The translations under genes were made by a program, and so were the position numbers. This document shows, one piece after another, positions 7,793 through 17,216 of a stretch of DNA of 64,000 bases. This DNA is from Chromohalobacter sarecensis. GTDB taxonomy: Bacteria; Pseudomonadota; Gammaproteobacteria; Pseudomonadales; Halomonadaceae. Location of the stretch: assembly GCF_023061135.1 (NCBI RefSeq), contig NZ_JAKGAN010000007.1, positions 115,930-179,929 on the forward strand, given 5' to 3'. The first letter of the stretch is position 1. Every line of letters starts with the position of its first letter. Below the pieces are notes generated by a model. It had not been told where the DNA came from and did no database searches. It saw nothing but the letters and a program-made list of their open reading frames with translations.

Positions 7793-9293
7793 CCTTCGCC
7801 AAGGGCTGGAAGCGTCGCAATTCCAGCAAACGATACCCGGTATAATTCCCCAACAGCAGAATCATGGCCATGAGAATCAACTGCACGCCCAGGAAGTTGA
7901 AGGTGATGTGACGCACCCAGGGGTTGTTCATGGCCAGGTAGGCCAATACAGCGGTCAGCAGGCTGCCGAACCCTTGCTTGAAAACTTCCTTGGGGCCTTC
8001 TTCCTCCCATAGGATCGACATCCGTTCGATGGTCCACGAAAGGATAATCATCGGGAAGAAGGTGATGGTCAGCCCCGCATTGAGACCGAAGCGATACGCC
8101 ATGACCGAGAATAACGAAATGATGGCGATGACCGTGATGATCACCGCCGACACTCGCGCCACCAGTAATAAATTGAGCCGCGATAGATAGCTGCGAATCA
8201 CCAGGCCCACGGCAACGACGAGCAGAAAACCGACCAAACCGGTAAGCAGGGTCGTCTGGATGAAAGCCAGGGCGATCAAAACCGGCATGAAAGTGCCGGA
8301 GGTCTCGAGTCCTACGAGAACACGCAGCAGCACGACGACCAGTGCCCCAATGGGAATCAACAGGATCGTCTTGAAGAGTGCCTGTTCCTCGATGGGCAAG
8401 CTGTGAATGGAGAAGTTGAGCAGGGTATCGTCGGTAAACTGATTGCGCACCGCGACCGATGCCGGCTCATTATGGCGCAGCATCGAGAAACTCACGCGAG
8501 AGTCGCTGCCGCCCTGGACTTCGAGCACGGCATTGCCATTACGCTCCCACAACAGGAGGTTCTCGGGTTTGCCTTGCTCTCCGGTGCGGGGATTAATCAG
8601 CACCCACTTGTCGTTTTCGAACACTTGCAGCCAGGAGGTCAACGATTGCCGACGACGGCCGTCTTCCAACGTCAAGCCATTGACGATCCGGGCATGAACG
8701 TCGGCTTGATTGAGCAAGCGCGTCAGCAATACAGGGCGCTCGTATTGAGAGAGCAGGAGTCGGGCGTTTTCTCCCTGGCGCTGATCGGTGAATTCCTTGA
8801 TCAACTCGCGCGTGAATGTGAAGGCATCCGCCGAGCGCTCATGTGCTTGACCGATGACTTCTCTGGCAGCGGTGTCGTAAGGCCGCTCCCAGCCGATATC
8901 GCGTTGTAATGCCGGAGGCTCGGCTAGAAATTCTTCTTCGCCATCGGTTACTAGAAGTTGAGCCGAGTAATAAAGCTGCTGAGGCCCATTAGCTTGCCGG
9001 ATGGCCCACTGCGCATGGCGTGCCTTGTCATCACGCAAATACGACAGTCCGAACCCCGAGGAGGCGGTGTTTTCCGTCAGCAGGCGGAAGCCTGGCTGAT
9101 TGGAGGGTAGGGCAAGATCGACTCTGACGGGGCCATTGTCAGCATCGAAATTGACCTGTGCCTCGACTTCCCATATTTGCCGTTGCTCGCCCGGCATGAA
9201 GGGAACTTCGTAGTGAAAATGCCGGAAGATGGTCAAGACGATACCGATGGCCAGCAAGGCGCCGACCAACAGGTAAAAGGGCACTCGAGACAT
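7785..9293 (-). CDS. Inactive transglutaminase fused to seven membrane helices
   Basis: 502 residues. One N-terminal membrane helix (about 5-25), a periplasmic transglutaminase-like domain (about 30-300), then seven hydrophobic helices from about residue 305 to the C-terminus. The catalytic triad looks lost: no Cys at the helix start (QRQGENARLL), Thr-Ser-Trp where His-x-Trp is expected (residues 219-221), and INP instead of xDP at Asn234. The domain probably binds a protein or peptide rather than cleaving it. Middle gene of the trio; the ATP-grasp gene overlaps its 3' end. The topology suggests it joins a periplasmic ligand to the cytosolic ligase (inference). Confidence 0.9.
   Translation of the reverse strand: MSRVPFYLLVGALLAIGIVLTIFRHFHYEVPFMPGEQRQIWEVEAQVNFDADNGPVRVDLALPSNQPGFRLLTENTASSGFGLSYLRDDKARHAQWAIRQANGPQQLYYSAQLLVTDGEEEFLAEPPALQRDIGWERPYDTAAREVIGQAHERSADAFTFTRELIKEFTDQRQGENARLLLSQYERPVLLTRLLNQADVHARIVNGLTLEDGRRRQSLTSWLQVFENDKWVLINPRTGEQGKPENLLLWERNGNAVLEVQGGSDSRVSFSMLRHNEPASVAVRNQFTDDTLLNFSIHSLPIEEQALFKTILLIPIGALVVVLLRVLVGLETSGTFMPVLIALAFIQTTLLTGLVGFLLVVAVGLVIRSYLSRLNLLLVARVSAVIITVIAIISLFSVMAYRFGLNAGLTITFFPMIILSWTIERMSILWEEEGPKEVFKQGFGSLLTAVLAYLAMNNPWVRHITFNFLGVQLILMAMILLLGNYTGYRLLELRRFQPLAKDD
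9105..9112 (+). other. KOPS-like octamer pointing to dif
   Basis: GGGTAGGG, consensus GGGNAGGG, oriented rightwards, 1.26 kb from dif. Confidence 0.4.
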
Positions 9294-9375
9294 GCATTAT
9301 CCTTGTCGACAAGGCGGCGTCGCCGTGACGCCGTCCACTAAAGGTTATCGAGATGCGCCATGGAGGGGCGCCGTC

Positions 9376-10209
9376 TCAGCGAGCTTCTTCCTCGCTATCG
9401 TTGTCCTGCTGATCCTTTTCCGCTTCTGCCGCGCTCTCGCCACCGGGGTATTCCGGCCGCGGATGAATATAGGCCTGGCTGACGTCGATCAGCGCAATGT
9501 CCATGAAGAAGCGCCGGCCCAACAAGACGGGATAATCGAGATGCGAGCGGTCGTTGAGCGTGAACTCGACGCGTTGCTTGAGGGGCCCCAAGGTCATCAG
9601 CAAACTGATCACGGGGCGATTATCGGTGCCCGATGCTTGGATAATCTTGACGCGGCGTGTCACCGGCGCCTCGATCACGTCGTCACGCATCCCATCGACG
9701 GCCGGCTCGTCATCTTCGAGTGCCAGCTTGAAACGCACCCAGCTTTCGCCATCGCGTTCGAACTCCGTCACATCATGCGCCGAGAGCGATGATGTATTGG
9801 CGCCGGAATCTACACGAGCCTTGAGATAGGTACCAACCGTGGGAAAGCCGACCCATTCATTGCGACCCAGCATTTCCTTGCTGGCAGTATCGTTACGCTT
9901 GACGGGACACGTGGTCACCACACGAGGTTCTTGACCGATATTCTCGACATCAGCGCGTAAGTGCCGCAGCAGCTTGCCATTAGCCCGTACATTGTCACCG
10001 ATGCGTTGTGCGCGCTCGGCTTGAACACGTAACAGCTCGGTTTGAGTCGAGCAGCGTAGCGCCAGATTGTTCTCTAGACTCTCCAGACGTTGGTCGAAAG
10101 CCGTTTCGGTCAAGTCGTCGGCGGGCTGGGTCACTTGCGGTGAGACGCAACCTGCGAGCGTCAGCACACCAAGGCACAAAGCGGAAAGAAATAACGAGCG
10201 GGAGTGCAT
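9376..10209 (-). CDS. Retropepsin-like lipoprotein protease (RimB/ATP-dependent zinc protease family)
   Basis: 277 residues from the start at 10209. A lipoprotein signal (SLFLSALCLGVLTLAGC, lipidated Cys21) places it in the periplasm on a membrane. A helical segment follows (about 35-90), then the aspartic protease domain with the active-site motif ARVDSGANTSS (Asp134). The family is annotated 'putative ATP-dependent zinc protease', but the fold is retropepsin-like. The C-terminal tail is very acidic. First gene of the trio with the transglutaminase/7TM and ATP-grasp genes. The frame extends 31 codons upstream of Met, but the signal peptide fixes the start. The upstream region contains dif. 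Confidence 0.88.
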   Translation of the reverse strand: MHSRSLFLSALCLGVLTLAGCVSPQVTQPADDLTETAFDQRLESLENNLALRCSTQTELLRVQAERAQRIGDNVRANGKLLRHLRADVENIGQEPRVVTTCPVKRNDTASKEMLGRNEWVGFPTVGTYLKARVDSGANTSSLSAHDVTEFERDGESWVRFKLALEDDEPAVDGMRDDVIEAPVTRRVKIIQASGTDNRPVISLLMTLGPLKQRVEFTLNDRSHLDYPVLLGRRFFMDIALIDVSQAYIHPRPEYPGGESAAEAEKDQQDNDSEEEAR

Positions 10210-10368
10210 AGCATCTTCCTGTCGCGGGCCATCTTGGCAACGCATTGAAACGAAACGAGAGGGCGTAGAACTCAGACGCCAGAATATCAGACGCCTGAAC
10301 AAAATCGCGCTTGATCATACGGAGTCGGTTGCCTGGGTGTCCATTACTGACACAAGATAAAACATGGC

Positions 10369-10396
10369 ATTTAACATAATATATATTATGCGAACT
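10369..10396 (-). other. dif: dif, XerCD chromosome dimer resolution site
   Basis: A 28-bp site. On the plus strand: XerD arm ATTTAACATAA (10369-10379), central hexamer TATATA (10380-10385), XerC arm TTATGCGAACT (10386-10396). Read on the minus strand in the usual XerC-to-XerD direction, the XerD arm is identical to that of E. coli and Pseudomonas dif, and the XerC arm AGTTCGCATAA differs from the Pseudomonas arm only at its first two bases. The centre is TATATA instead of TGTATA. It is intergenic, between the lipoprotein protease promoter region and the ectC terminator. KOPS-like octamers converge on it from both sides. This marks the replication terminus. Confidence 0.9.
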
Positions 10397-10509
10397 TGAG
10401 GCATGACCAACACGACTACGATCCACAGCGCCTGTCACTGCCTCTTAATGCTATCAATGTTGATGTTGAACGACATCCTCGGCAGTTTTACCTCAACTCA
10501 CGCACAAAA

Positions 10510-10539
10510 GAAAACGCTGCCTCATCCGGCAGCGTTTTC
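10510..10539 (-). terminator. Intrinsic terminator of ectABC
   Basis: A perfect 12-bp stem (GAAAACGCTGCC at 10510-10521 with GGCAGCGTTTTC at 10528-10539) and a 6-nt loop. On the minus strand it ends in a T-rich tract (TTTTCTTTTG), about 24 bp past the ectC stop. It insulates the ect operon from dif. Confidence 0.88.
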
Positions 10540-10562
10540 GCAGTCGTACTCGACGCTAGCGC

Positions 10563-10958
10563 TTATTCGTCGAGCGGCGCGTAGGATCCGTCTTCACGAT
10601 GCACTTCACGCCCGGTCAAGGCGGGATTGAATGTGCATACCACGGTCATGCCTTTTTCCTTGCCACGCAGCAAGTGCTCATCGTGTTGATCGAGCAGATA
10701 CATATCGCCGGCTTTGATGGGATGAATCTTGCCATCGGCCAGCGTCTCGACTTCACCTTCACCTTCGTAGCAAAACACGGCTTCAAAGTGATGCTTATAG
10801 TGAATGTGAGTCTCGGTGCCCGGATGAATGCGGGTAATGTTGAACGAGAAACCGACGTTGTCGTCGGCCAGCACCAAGCGCGTGCTATCCCAGTTGCCGT
10901 TGTCGGCTTCGACGAAGCGCTCGGTCTTGCGACACTCTTCCAGGTTACGAACGATCAT
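10563..10958 (-). CDS. ectC: L-ectoine synthase EctC
   Basis: Closes N-gamma-acetyl-2,4-diaminobutyrate to ectoine, the main compatible solute of moderate halophiles; cytosolic cupin enzyme. 131 residues. Starts [16 protein letters not shown] and contains the iron-binding cupin region [19 protein letters not shown] and [15 protein letters not shown]. The ATG at 10958 is preceded by GAGG 10 bases upstream; the frame's earlier TTG adds three residues and has no better ribosome site. Last gene of ectABC; the 114-bp gap from ectB holds a hairpin and is much larger than the ectA-ectB gap. Confidence 0.98.
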   Translation of the reverse strand: MIVRNLEECRKTERFVEADNGNWDSTRLVLADDNVGFSFNITRIHPGTETHIHYKHHFEAVFCYEGEGEVETLADGKIHPIKAGDMYLLDQHDEHLLRGKEKGMTVVCTFNPALTGREVHREDGSYAPLDE

Positions 10959-10988
10959 GTAGCGCAATCCTCTATGGGCTCAATAAAG

Positions 10989-11008
10989 GGCCCGCGATCT
11001 CGCGGGCC
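10989..11008 (-). promoter_or_regulatory. Hairpin between ectB and ectC
   Basis: Perfect 8-bp GC stem (GGCCCGCG at 10989-10996, CGCGGGCC at 11001-11008) with a 4-nt loop. On the transcript it lies 65 bases after the ectB stop and is followed by CTTTATTG, a weak U-rich tail. It may partly terminate transcription or stabilise the upstream or downstream mRNA, setting EctC relative to EctA/EctB. Confidence 0.55.
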
Positions 11009-11072
11009 GCATTCAATGTCCACTGTAACGCATGTGACGATAACAACTTTAGTGGACTAACGAATAATACGC

Positions 11073-12943
<1,871 letters not shown>

Positions 12944-12976
12944 ATCCATTTTTCGCTAATGGCGAATGTGTTCGCA

Positions 12977-13005
12977 ATAATAACAGCGGCTTATGCATTG
13001 ATCAA
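12977..13005 (-). promoter_or_regulatory. Proximal sigma70-type promoter of ectABC
   Basis: On the minus strand TTGATC (13005-13000), a 17-nt spacer, and TATTAT (12982-12977), about 30 bp before the ectA start. Each hexamer matches consensus at four or five positions. Confidence 0.6.
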
Positions 13006-13044
13006 ATAAGACATTATCGTCATGCCGCATTCACATAAACACAC

Positions 13045-13050
13045 ATTATA
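13045..13050 (-). promoter_or_regulatory. Upstream TATAAT element of ectABC (possible sigmaS promoter)
   Basis: Perfect TATAAT on the minus strand with C immediately before it and no good -35 (CATACT at 17 nt). That pattern resembles osmotically induced sigmaS promoters. Multiple promoters upstream of ectA are known in Chromohalobacter; assignment here is by eye only. Confidence 0.45.
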
Positions 13051-13177
13051 GTCGAATGCGCGTATATAGTATGCGCCGCTATCTTGGGTTTATGTAACCA
13101 CGACTGCTCTTAGTCTAGTCAATCATGAAGCGTATGCATTCATTGCGCGGCGAGAGATTTTTGTCGGGTAACAACGC

Positions 13178-13203
13178 AAACGGGCCACCGAGGTGGCCCG
13201 TTT
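13178..13203 (-). terminator. Terminator downstream of gor
   Basis: 12-bp perfect stem (AAACGGGCCACC at 13178-13189, GGTGGCCCGTTT at 13192-13203) with a 2-nt loop, 25 bp past the gor stop; a moderately T-rich tail follows on the minus strand. It separates gor from the ectABC promoter region. Confidence 0.75.
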
Positions 13204-13227
13204 ACTATCCGAGACTGCATCATATCG

Positions 13228-14592
13228 CTAGCGACGTGACAAGGAGCGCATCGTGACAAACTCCTCGGCACTGGTGGGGTGAATGCCCACCGTGGCGTCA
13301 AAGTCGGTCTTGGTCAGTCGCGCGCGTACGGCGATGGCGATCCCTTGGATGAGTTCGCCGGCATCGTCGCCCACCATGTGGGCGCCGACCACACGGTCAG
13401 TCACGTCGTCGACGACCAGCTTCATCAGGCAACGTTCCTGACTGCCCGAGAGCGTGTGCTTCATGGGCCGGAAGTCGGTGCGATAGATGCGTACCCCACC
13501 CTCGCACTGTTCGCGAGCTTCTTCTTCGCTGAGGCCAACGGTACCGATATTGGGATGACAGAACACCGCCGTGGCGATGTCCTGGTAATCCAGCGGGCGC
13601 GGCGTGGCATCCCCGTAATGGTGCTGGACGAGGTGCATGGCCTCGGCGAGCGCCACAGGGGTGAGCTCGGGGCCGCCGGTTACGTCGCCCAAGGCGAGGA
13701 TCGACGGCTCGGAGGTCTGATAACGCTCGTCGACCTTCACGGTGCCATTGGGATTGAGCGCGATGTCCAGCTCGTCGAGTCCCAGGCCGGCGAGATTCGG
13801 GCGGCGTCCGGTGGCCGCCAGCACGACATCCACTTCCAACGTTTCGCCGTTGGTCAGACTGACGCGATAGGCATCGCCGACCGGCTCGATACGCTCGATA
13901 GTGGTTTCGAAGTGCAGGTTGACGCCCTTCTTCTGCATCTCGTCACGGGTGAACTCACGCACTTCACGATCGAAGCCGCGCAGGAACAGCTCGCCGCGAT
14001 AGACCAAGTGCGCGTCGCTGCCGAGCCCATTGAAGATGCTGGCGAACTCAACCGCGATATAACCGCCGCCAAGCACCAGGAAACGCTCAGGAAAGGTCTC
14101 CAGATCGAAGACGCGGTTGGAGTCCACGGCGTGTTCCGCACCCTCGATATCGGGCACCCAGGGCCAGCCGCCGGTCGCTACCAGAATCTTCTCGGCGGAG
14201 ACCGTCTCGCCGTTGATCTCAATGCTGTGCGGACCGGTGATGCGGGCGCGACCATTGATCAACGTGACGTCGGCACCTTCGAGCAAACGCCCATAGATAC
14301 CGTTGAGACGCTTGATCTCTTCGATCTTGTTGTCGCGCAACGTCGCCCAGTCAAAGCGTGGTGCCTCGGGCAGCGTCCAACCGAAGCCAGCGCTATCTTC
14401 AAAGGCATCATGGAAATGTGCCGCATAGGAATACAGCTTCTTGGGGACACACCCGACATTCACACAGGTGCCACCCAGATAGCGGTCCTCGGCGATGGCG
14501 ACGTGCGCGCCTGTGGCGGCTGCCGTGCGTGCGGCGCGTACGCCACCGGAGCCCGCGCCGATGACAAATAGGTCGTAGTCGTACTGAGCCAC
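13228..14592 (-). CDS. gor: Glutathione-disulfide reductase
   Basis: NADPH-dependent FAD flavoprotein that regenerates reduced glutathione in the cytosol. 454 residues. FAD loop [15 protein letters not shown], redox disulfide [12 protein letters not shown] (Cys43, Cys48), NADPH loop [14 protein letters not shown], second FAD motif ILALGDVTG, and the dimer-interface catalytic base in [10 protein letters not shown]. Standard glutathione reductase rather than dihydrolipoamide or trypanothione reductase. Divergent from the carbonic anhydrase gene; own terminator downstream. Confidence 0.97.
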   Translation of the reverse strand: MAQYDYDLFVIGAGSGGVRAARTAAATGAHVAIAEDRYLGGTCVNVGCVPKKLYSYAAHFHDAFEDSAGFGWTLPEAPRFDWATLRDNKIEEIKRLNGIYGRLLEGADVTLINGRARITGPHSIEINGETVSAEKILVATGGWPWVPDIEGAEHAVDSNRVFDLETFPERFLVLGGGYIAVEFASIFNGLGSDAHLVYRGELFLRGFDREVREFTRDEMQKKGVNLHFETTIERIEPVGDAYRVSLTNGETLEVDVVLAATGRRPNLAGLGLDELDIALNPNGTVKVDERYQTSEPSILALGDVTGGPELTPVALAEAMHLVQHHYGDATPRPLDYQDIATAVFCHPNIGTVGLSEEEAREQCEGGVRIYRTDFRPMKHTLSGSQERCLMKLVVDDVTDRVVGAHMVGDDAGELIQGIAIAVRARLTKTDFDATVGIHPTSAEEFVTMRSLSRR

Positions 14593-14659
14593 GTCATTCT
14601 CCTGACTTTTCGATGGCGCAGATGATAACAGTCCGGGGAACGCTCAGGGAGGGGCCTGA

Positions 14660-14688
14660 TTGACGCTTGCTGGCTCAGGGGGTAAAAG
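14660..14688 (+). promoter_or_regulatory. Putative promoter of the carbonic anhydrase gene
   Basis: TTGACG (14660-14665), 17-nt spacer, TAAAAG (14683-14688). An inverted repeat GGGGGTA (14678-14684) / TACCCCC (14698-14704) overlaps the -10 and start region and could be an operator. Confidence 0.5.
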
Positions 14689-14721
14689 TTGCTGGGATAC
14701 CCCCTGCATGAAGAGATTTAC

Positions 14722-15360
14722 ATGAGCGATATCAAGAAGCTGTTGGAACAGAACCGCCAATGGGCCGCTGGCGTACGCGAGCATGACCCGGACTTCTTCG
14801 AGCGCTTGTCGCATCAGCAGAATCCCGATTATCTGTGGATCGGGTGCTCGGACAGTCGCGTGCCCGCGAATCAGATCATCGACTTGCCGCCGGGCGAGGT
14901 GTTCGTGCATCGCAACGTGGCCAATCTGCTGTATCACAATGACATGAATGCGCTGTCGGTGGTGCAGTTCGCGGTCGATGTACTGCAGGTCGAACACATC
15001 ATGGTGGTTGGTCACTATGGCTGCGGTGGCGTGCGGGCCGCGATCGCCGACGGCGATAACGGCATGATCGATTACTGGCTGCACAGCGTGCGCGAATTGT
15101 ACAGCGTCAACCGTGAGGCGCTGGAACCGTTGTCGTTCGACGAAAAGGTCGATCGCATGTGTGAACTCAACGTGCGCGCGCAAGTGGCCAACCTGTGTCG
15201 TACCAAGGTCGTGCAGCGGGCCTGGCAGCGGGGGCAAAAGCTATCGGTGCATGGTTGGGTCTACGGCCTGGCCGATGGCTGCGTGACCGATCTCGAGTGT
15301 ACGGTATCGCAACTCGACGAAGCTTCGCACATTCATCGCTTCGACCGCGTCGAGCGCTGA
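14722..15360 (+). CDS. can: Beta-class carbonic anhydrase
   Basis: Zinc enzyme interconverting CO2 and bicarbonate, supplying bicarbonate for carboxylases. 212 residues. Zinc ligands Cys42 with the Asp44-Arg46 dyad (GCSDSRVPA) and His98/Cys101 (VVGHYGCGGVRAA). The C-terminal part matches E. coli Can (GQKLSVHGWVYGLADG). The start at 14722 (MSDIKKLLEQN) has AAGAGA upstream; an in-frame ATG 33 bases earlier lies in the palindrome region and is not supported. Confidence 0.96.
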   Translation: MSDIKKLLEQNRQWAAGVREHDPDFFERLSHQQNPDYLWIGCSDSRVPANQIIDLPPGEVFVHRNVANLLYHNDMNALSVVQFAVDVLQVEHIMVVGHYGCGGVRAAIADGDNGMIDYWLHSVRELYSVNREALEPLSFDEKVDRMCELNVRAQVANLCRTKVVQRAWQRGQKLSVHGWVYGLADGCVTDLECTVSQLDEASHIHRFDRVER

Positions 15361-15508
15361 TAACGGCCACGCGCTGGAAGTTGCCAGCACAGGGTTATTC
15401 ATCTGACGAATGGCGACCATCAAGATTTCGATTGTCGTCTTCCTACAAAGCTCTTTATGTTGAAGCTGACGATTCTCGTCGCATAACAATACACAATAGG
15501 GCTTCAAC

Positions 15509-17095
15509 ATGATCGATAAGAAGACTCTCCTGGCTTCGTTGCTCGGCGCTTCCGTCGTGCTTCCACTGCCTGCGCTGGCGCAAGACTCGTCCAGCGATAG
15601 CGATCCCGTGACATTACGCATGGCCTACGATGCCGACCCGGTGTCGTTGGATATCCATGAACAACTTTCCGGTGGCATTCTTCAGCTTTCGCATCTGACG
15701 CACGATCCCCTCGTGCGCTGGACGAAAGACGTTAATTTCGAGCCACGTCTGGCGACGGAGTGGGAGCGCATCGACGACAAGACGATGCGCTTCACGCTGC
15801 GCGATGGCGTCAAATTCCATACCGGCAACGACTTCACGGCCAAGGATGTGGTCTGGACCATCAACCGCCTGAAGCACAGCGGCGACTTCAAGGCGATCTT
15901 CGACCCCATCGCCTCGGCGACCGCCATCGACGAGCATACCGTCGAGATCAAGACGCATAAGCCCTATCCGCTCGTTCTCAACCTCGCGACCTATATCTTC
16001 CCCATGGATAGCGAGTACTACTCCGGCGAGACGGAAGACGGCGATCCCAAGGATGAAATCGTCAAGAATGGCGATTCCTTCGCATCGCGGCACTCGTCGG
16101 GCACTGGCCCTTACGAGGTCGTGTCGCGTCAACAAGGCGTCAAGGTCGAGTTCGAGCGCTTCGATGATTACTGGGACAAAGACTCCCCGGGCAATGTCGA
16201 CCGTCTCGTGCTGACACCGATCGGCGAGAACGCCACCCGTGTCTCGGCGCTGCTTTCGGGCGATGTCGATTTTATCGCCCCCGTGCCGCCCAATGACCTG
16301 GAACGTGTCAAAGCCGACAAGAATGTCGAGCTGACCACCATGTCAGGAACGCGCATCATCCTGATGCAGCTCAACCAGAAGCGTGTGGAAGCATTCGAGG
16401 ACCCGCGTGTCCGCCAGGCCTTCAACTACGCGGTCAATCAGCAAGCTATCGCCGACCGTCTGATGAAAGGCTTTGCGACCCCCGCGGCGCAACTCTCGCC
16501 CAAGGGTTACGACGGGTACAACGATAGCCTGGAACCACGCTACGACGTCGAGAAAGCCAAGGAGTTGATGAAGGAAGCCGGCTACGAAGATGGCTTCTCG
16601 GTCACCATGATGGCGCCCAACAATCGCTATGTGAACGATGCCAAGATTTCCCAAGCGGTGGCCACGATGTTGTCGCGCATCAATGTCGACGTAGACCTCA
16701 AGACCTTGCCCAAGGCGCAGTACTGGGGGGAATTCGACGATCGCGCCGCCGATATCATGATGATCGGTTGGCATGCCGATACCGAAGACTCCGCCAACTT
16801 GTATCAGTACCTCACCGAGTGCCCGGACCCCGAGACAGGGGCTGGCCAGTACAACGCGGCCAACTACTGCAACCCGGAAATCGACGAGAAAGTCGCGCAG
16901 GCGAATGTCGAGACCGATCGTGACAAGCGCGCAGAGATGCTGCAGGCGGTCGAGAAGGCGCTGTATGACGACGCCGCCTTCATGCCGTTGCACTGGCAGG
17001 ATCTTGCTTGGGCGGCGAAGAAAAACGTCAAGCTCGAGCCCGTGGTCAACGTCATGAACTTCCCGTATCTCGGGGATCTCGTGGTCGAGCAGTAA
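15509..17095 (+). CDS. Peptide ABC transporter, periplasmic binding protein
   Basis: Family 5 extracellular solute-binding protein (DppA/OppA type) for di- or oligopeptides. 528 residues. Sec signal peptide (about 1-24, ending LPALAQ), then the family pattern: FEPRLATEWE, FTLRDGVKFHTGNDFTAKDV, SSGTGPYEV, RVRQAFNYAVNQQAI. First gene of a five-gene import operon with two permeases and two ATPases. A stem-loop directly after the stop probably gives extra binding protein over the membrane parts. The true ligand (dipeptide, heme, nickel, other) cannot be told from sequence alone. Confidence 0.92.
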   Translation: MIDKKTLLASLLGASVVLPLPALAQDSSSDSDPVTLRMAYDADPVSLDIHEQLSGGILQLSHLTHDPLVRWTKDVNFEPRLATEWERIDDKTMRFTLRDGVKFHTGNDFTAKDVVWTINRLKHSGDFKAIFDPIASATAIDEHTVEIKTHKPYPLVLNLATYIFPMDSEYYSGETEDGDPKDEIVKNGDSFASRHSSGTGPYEVVSRQQGVKVEFERFDDYWDKDSPGNVDRLVLTPIGENATRVSALLSGDVDFIAPVPPNDLERVKADKNVELTTMSGTRIILMQLNQKRVEAFEDPRVRQAFNYAVNQQAIADRLMKGFATPAAQLSPKGYDGYNDSLEPRYDVEKAKELMKEAGYEDGFSVTMMAPNNRYVNDAKISQAVATMLSRINVDVDLKTLPKAQYWGEFDDRAADIMMIGWHADTEDSANLYQYLTECPDPETGAGQYNAANYCNPEIDEKVAQANVETDRDKRAEMLQAVEKALYDDAAFMPLHWQDLAWAAKKNVKLEPVVNVMNFPYLGDLVVEQ

Positions 17096-17108
17096 GGGCG
17101 CGACCATG

Positions 17109-17132
17109 CAATGCCGCCATCGGGCGGCATTG
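17109..17132 (+). promoter_or_regulatory. Stem-loop between binding-protein and permease genes
   Basis: Perfect 10-bp stem (CAATGCCGCC at 17109-17118, GGCGGCATTG at 17123-17132), 4-nt loop, 13 bp past the binding-protein stop. No U tract follows, so it more likely blocks 3' exonucleases or attenuates than fully terminates. Confidence 0.6.
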
Positions 17133-17216
17133 CCCTACTCCCATCCACGCTGTTTCTCCGGCCCGGCCCACTCTGGGCATGGGTCGGAGATGCCCGTTTA
17201 ACAGGACGCGCCACCC

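Noticed and set aside
9292..9792. 166-codon rightward frame
   Set aside because: Antisense to the retropepsin-like lipoprotein gene, which has a clear signal peptide and active-site motif.
10396..10584. Short rightward frames next to dif
   Set aside because: They run through the ectC terminator and into antisense ectC; no ribosome site.
11010..11072. Sigma54 promoter before ectC
   Set aside because: The best -24/-12-like pair (TGGACATTGAATGC) has GG and GC nine bases apart instead of ten, so it does not meet the rule.
13279..14571. 430-codon rightward open frame
   Set aside because: Antisense to gor, whose motifs are complete; shadow frame.
15614..17107. Long leftward frames opposite the peptide-binding protein gene
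   Set aside because: Shadow of a clear binding-protein gene; no start signal or family resemblance.
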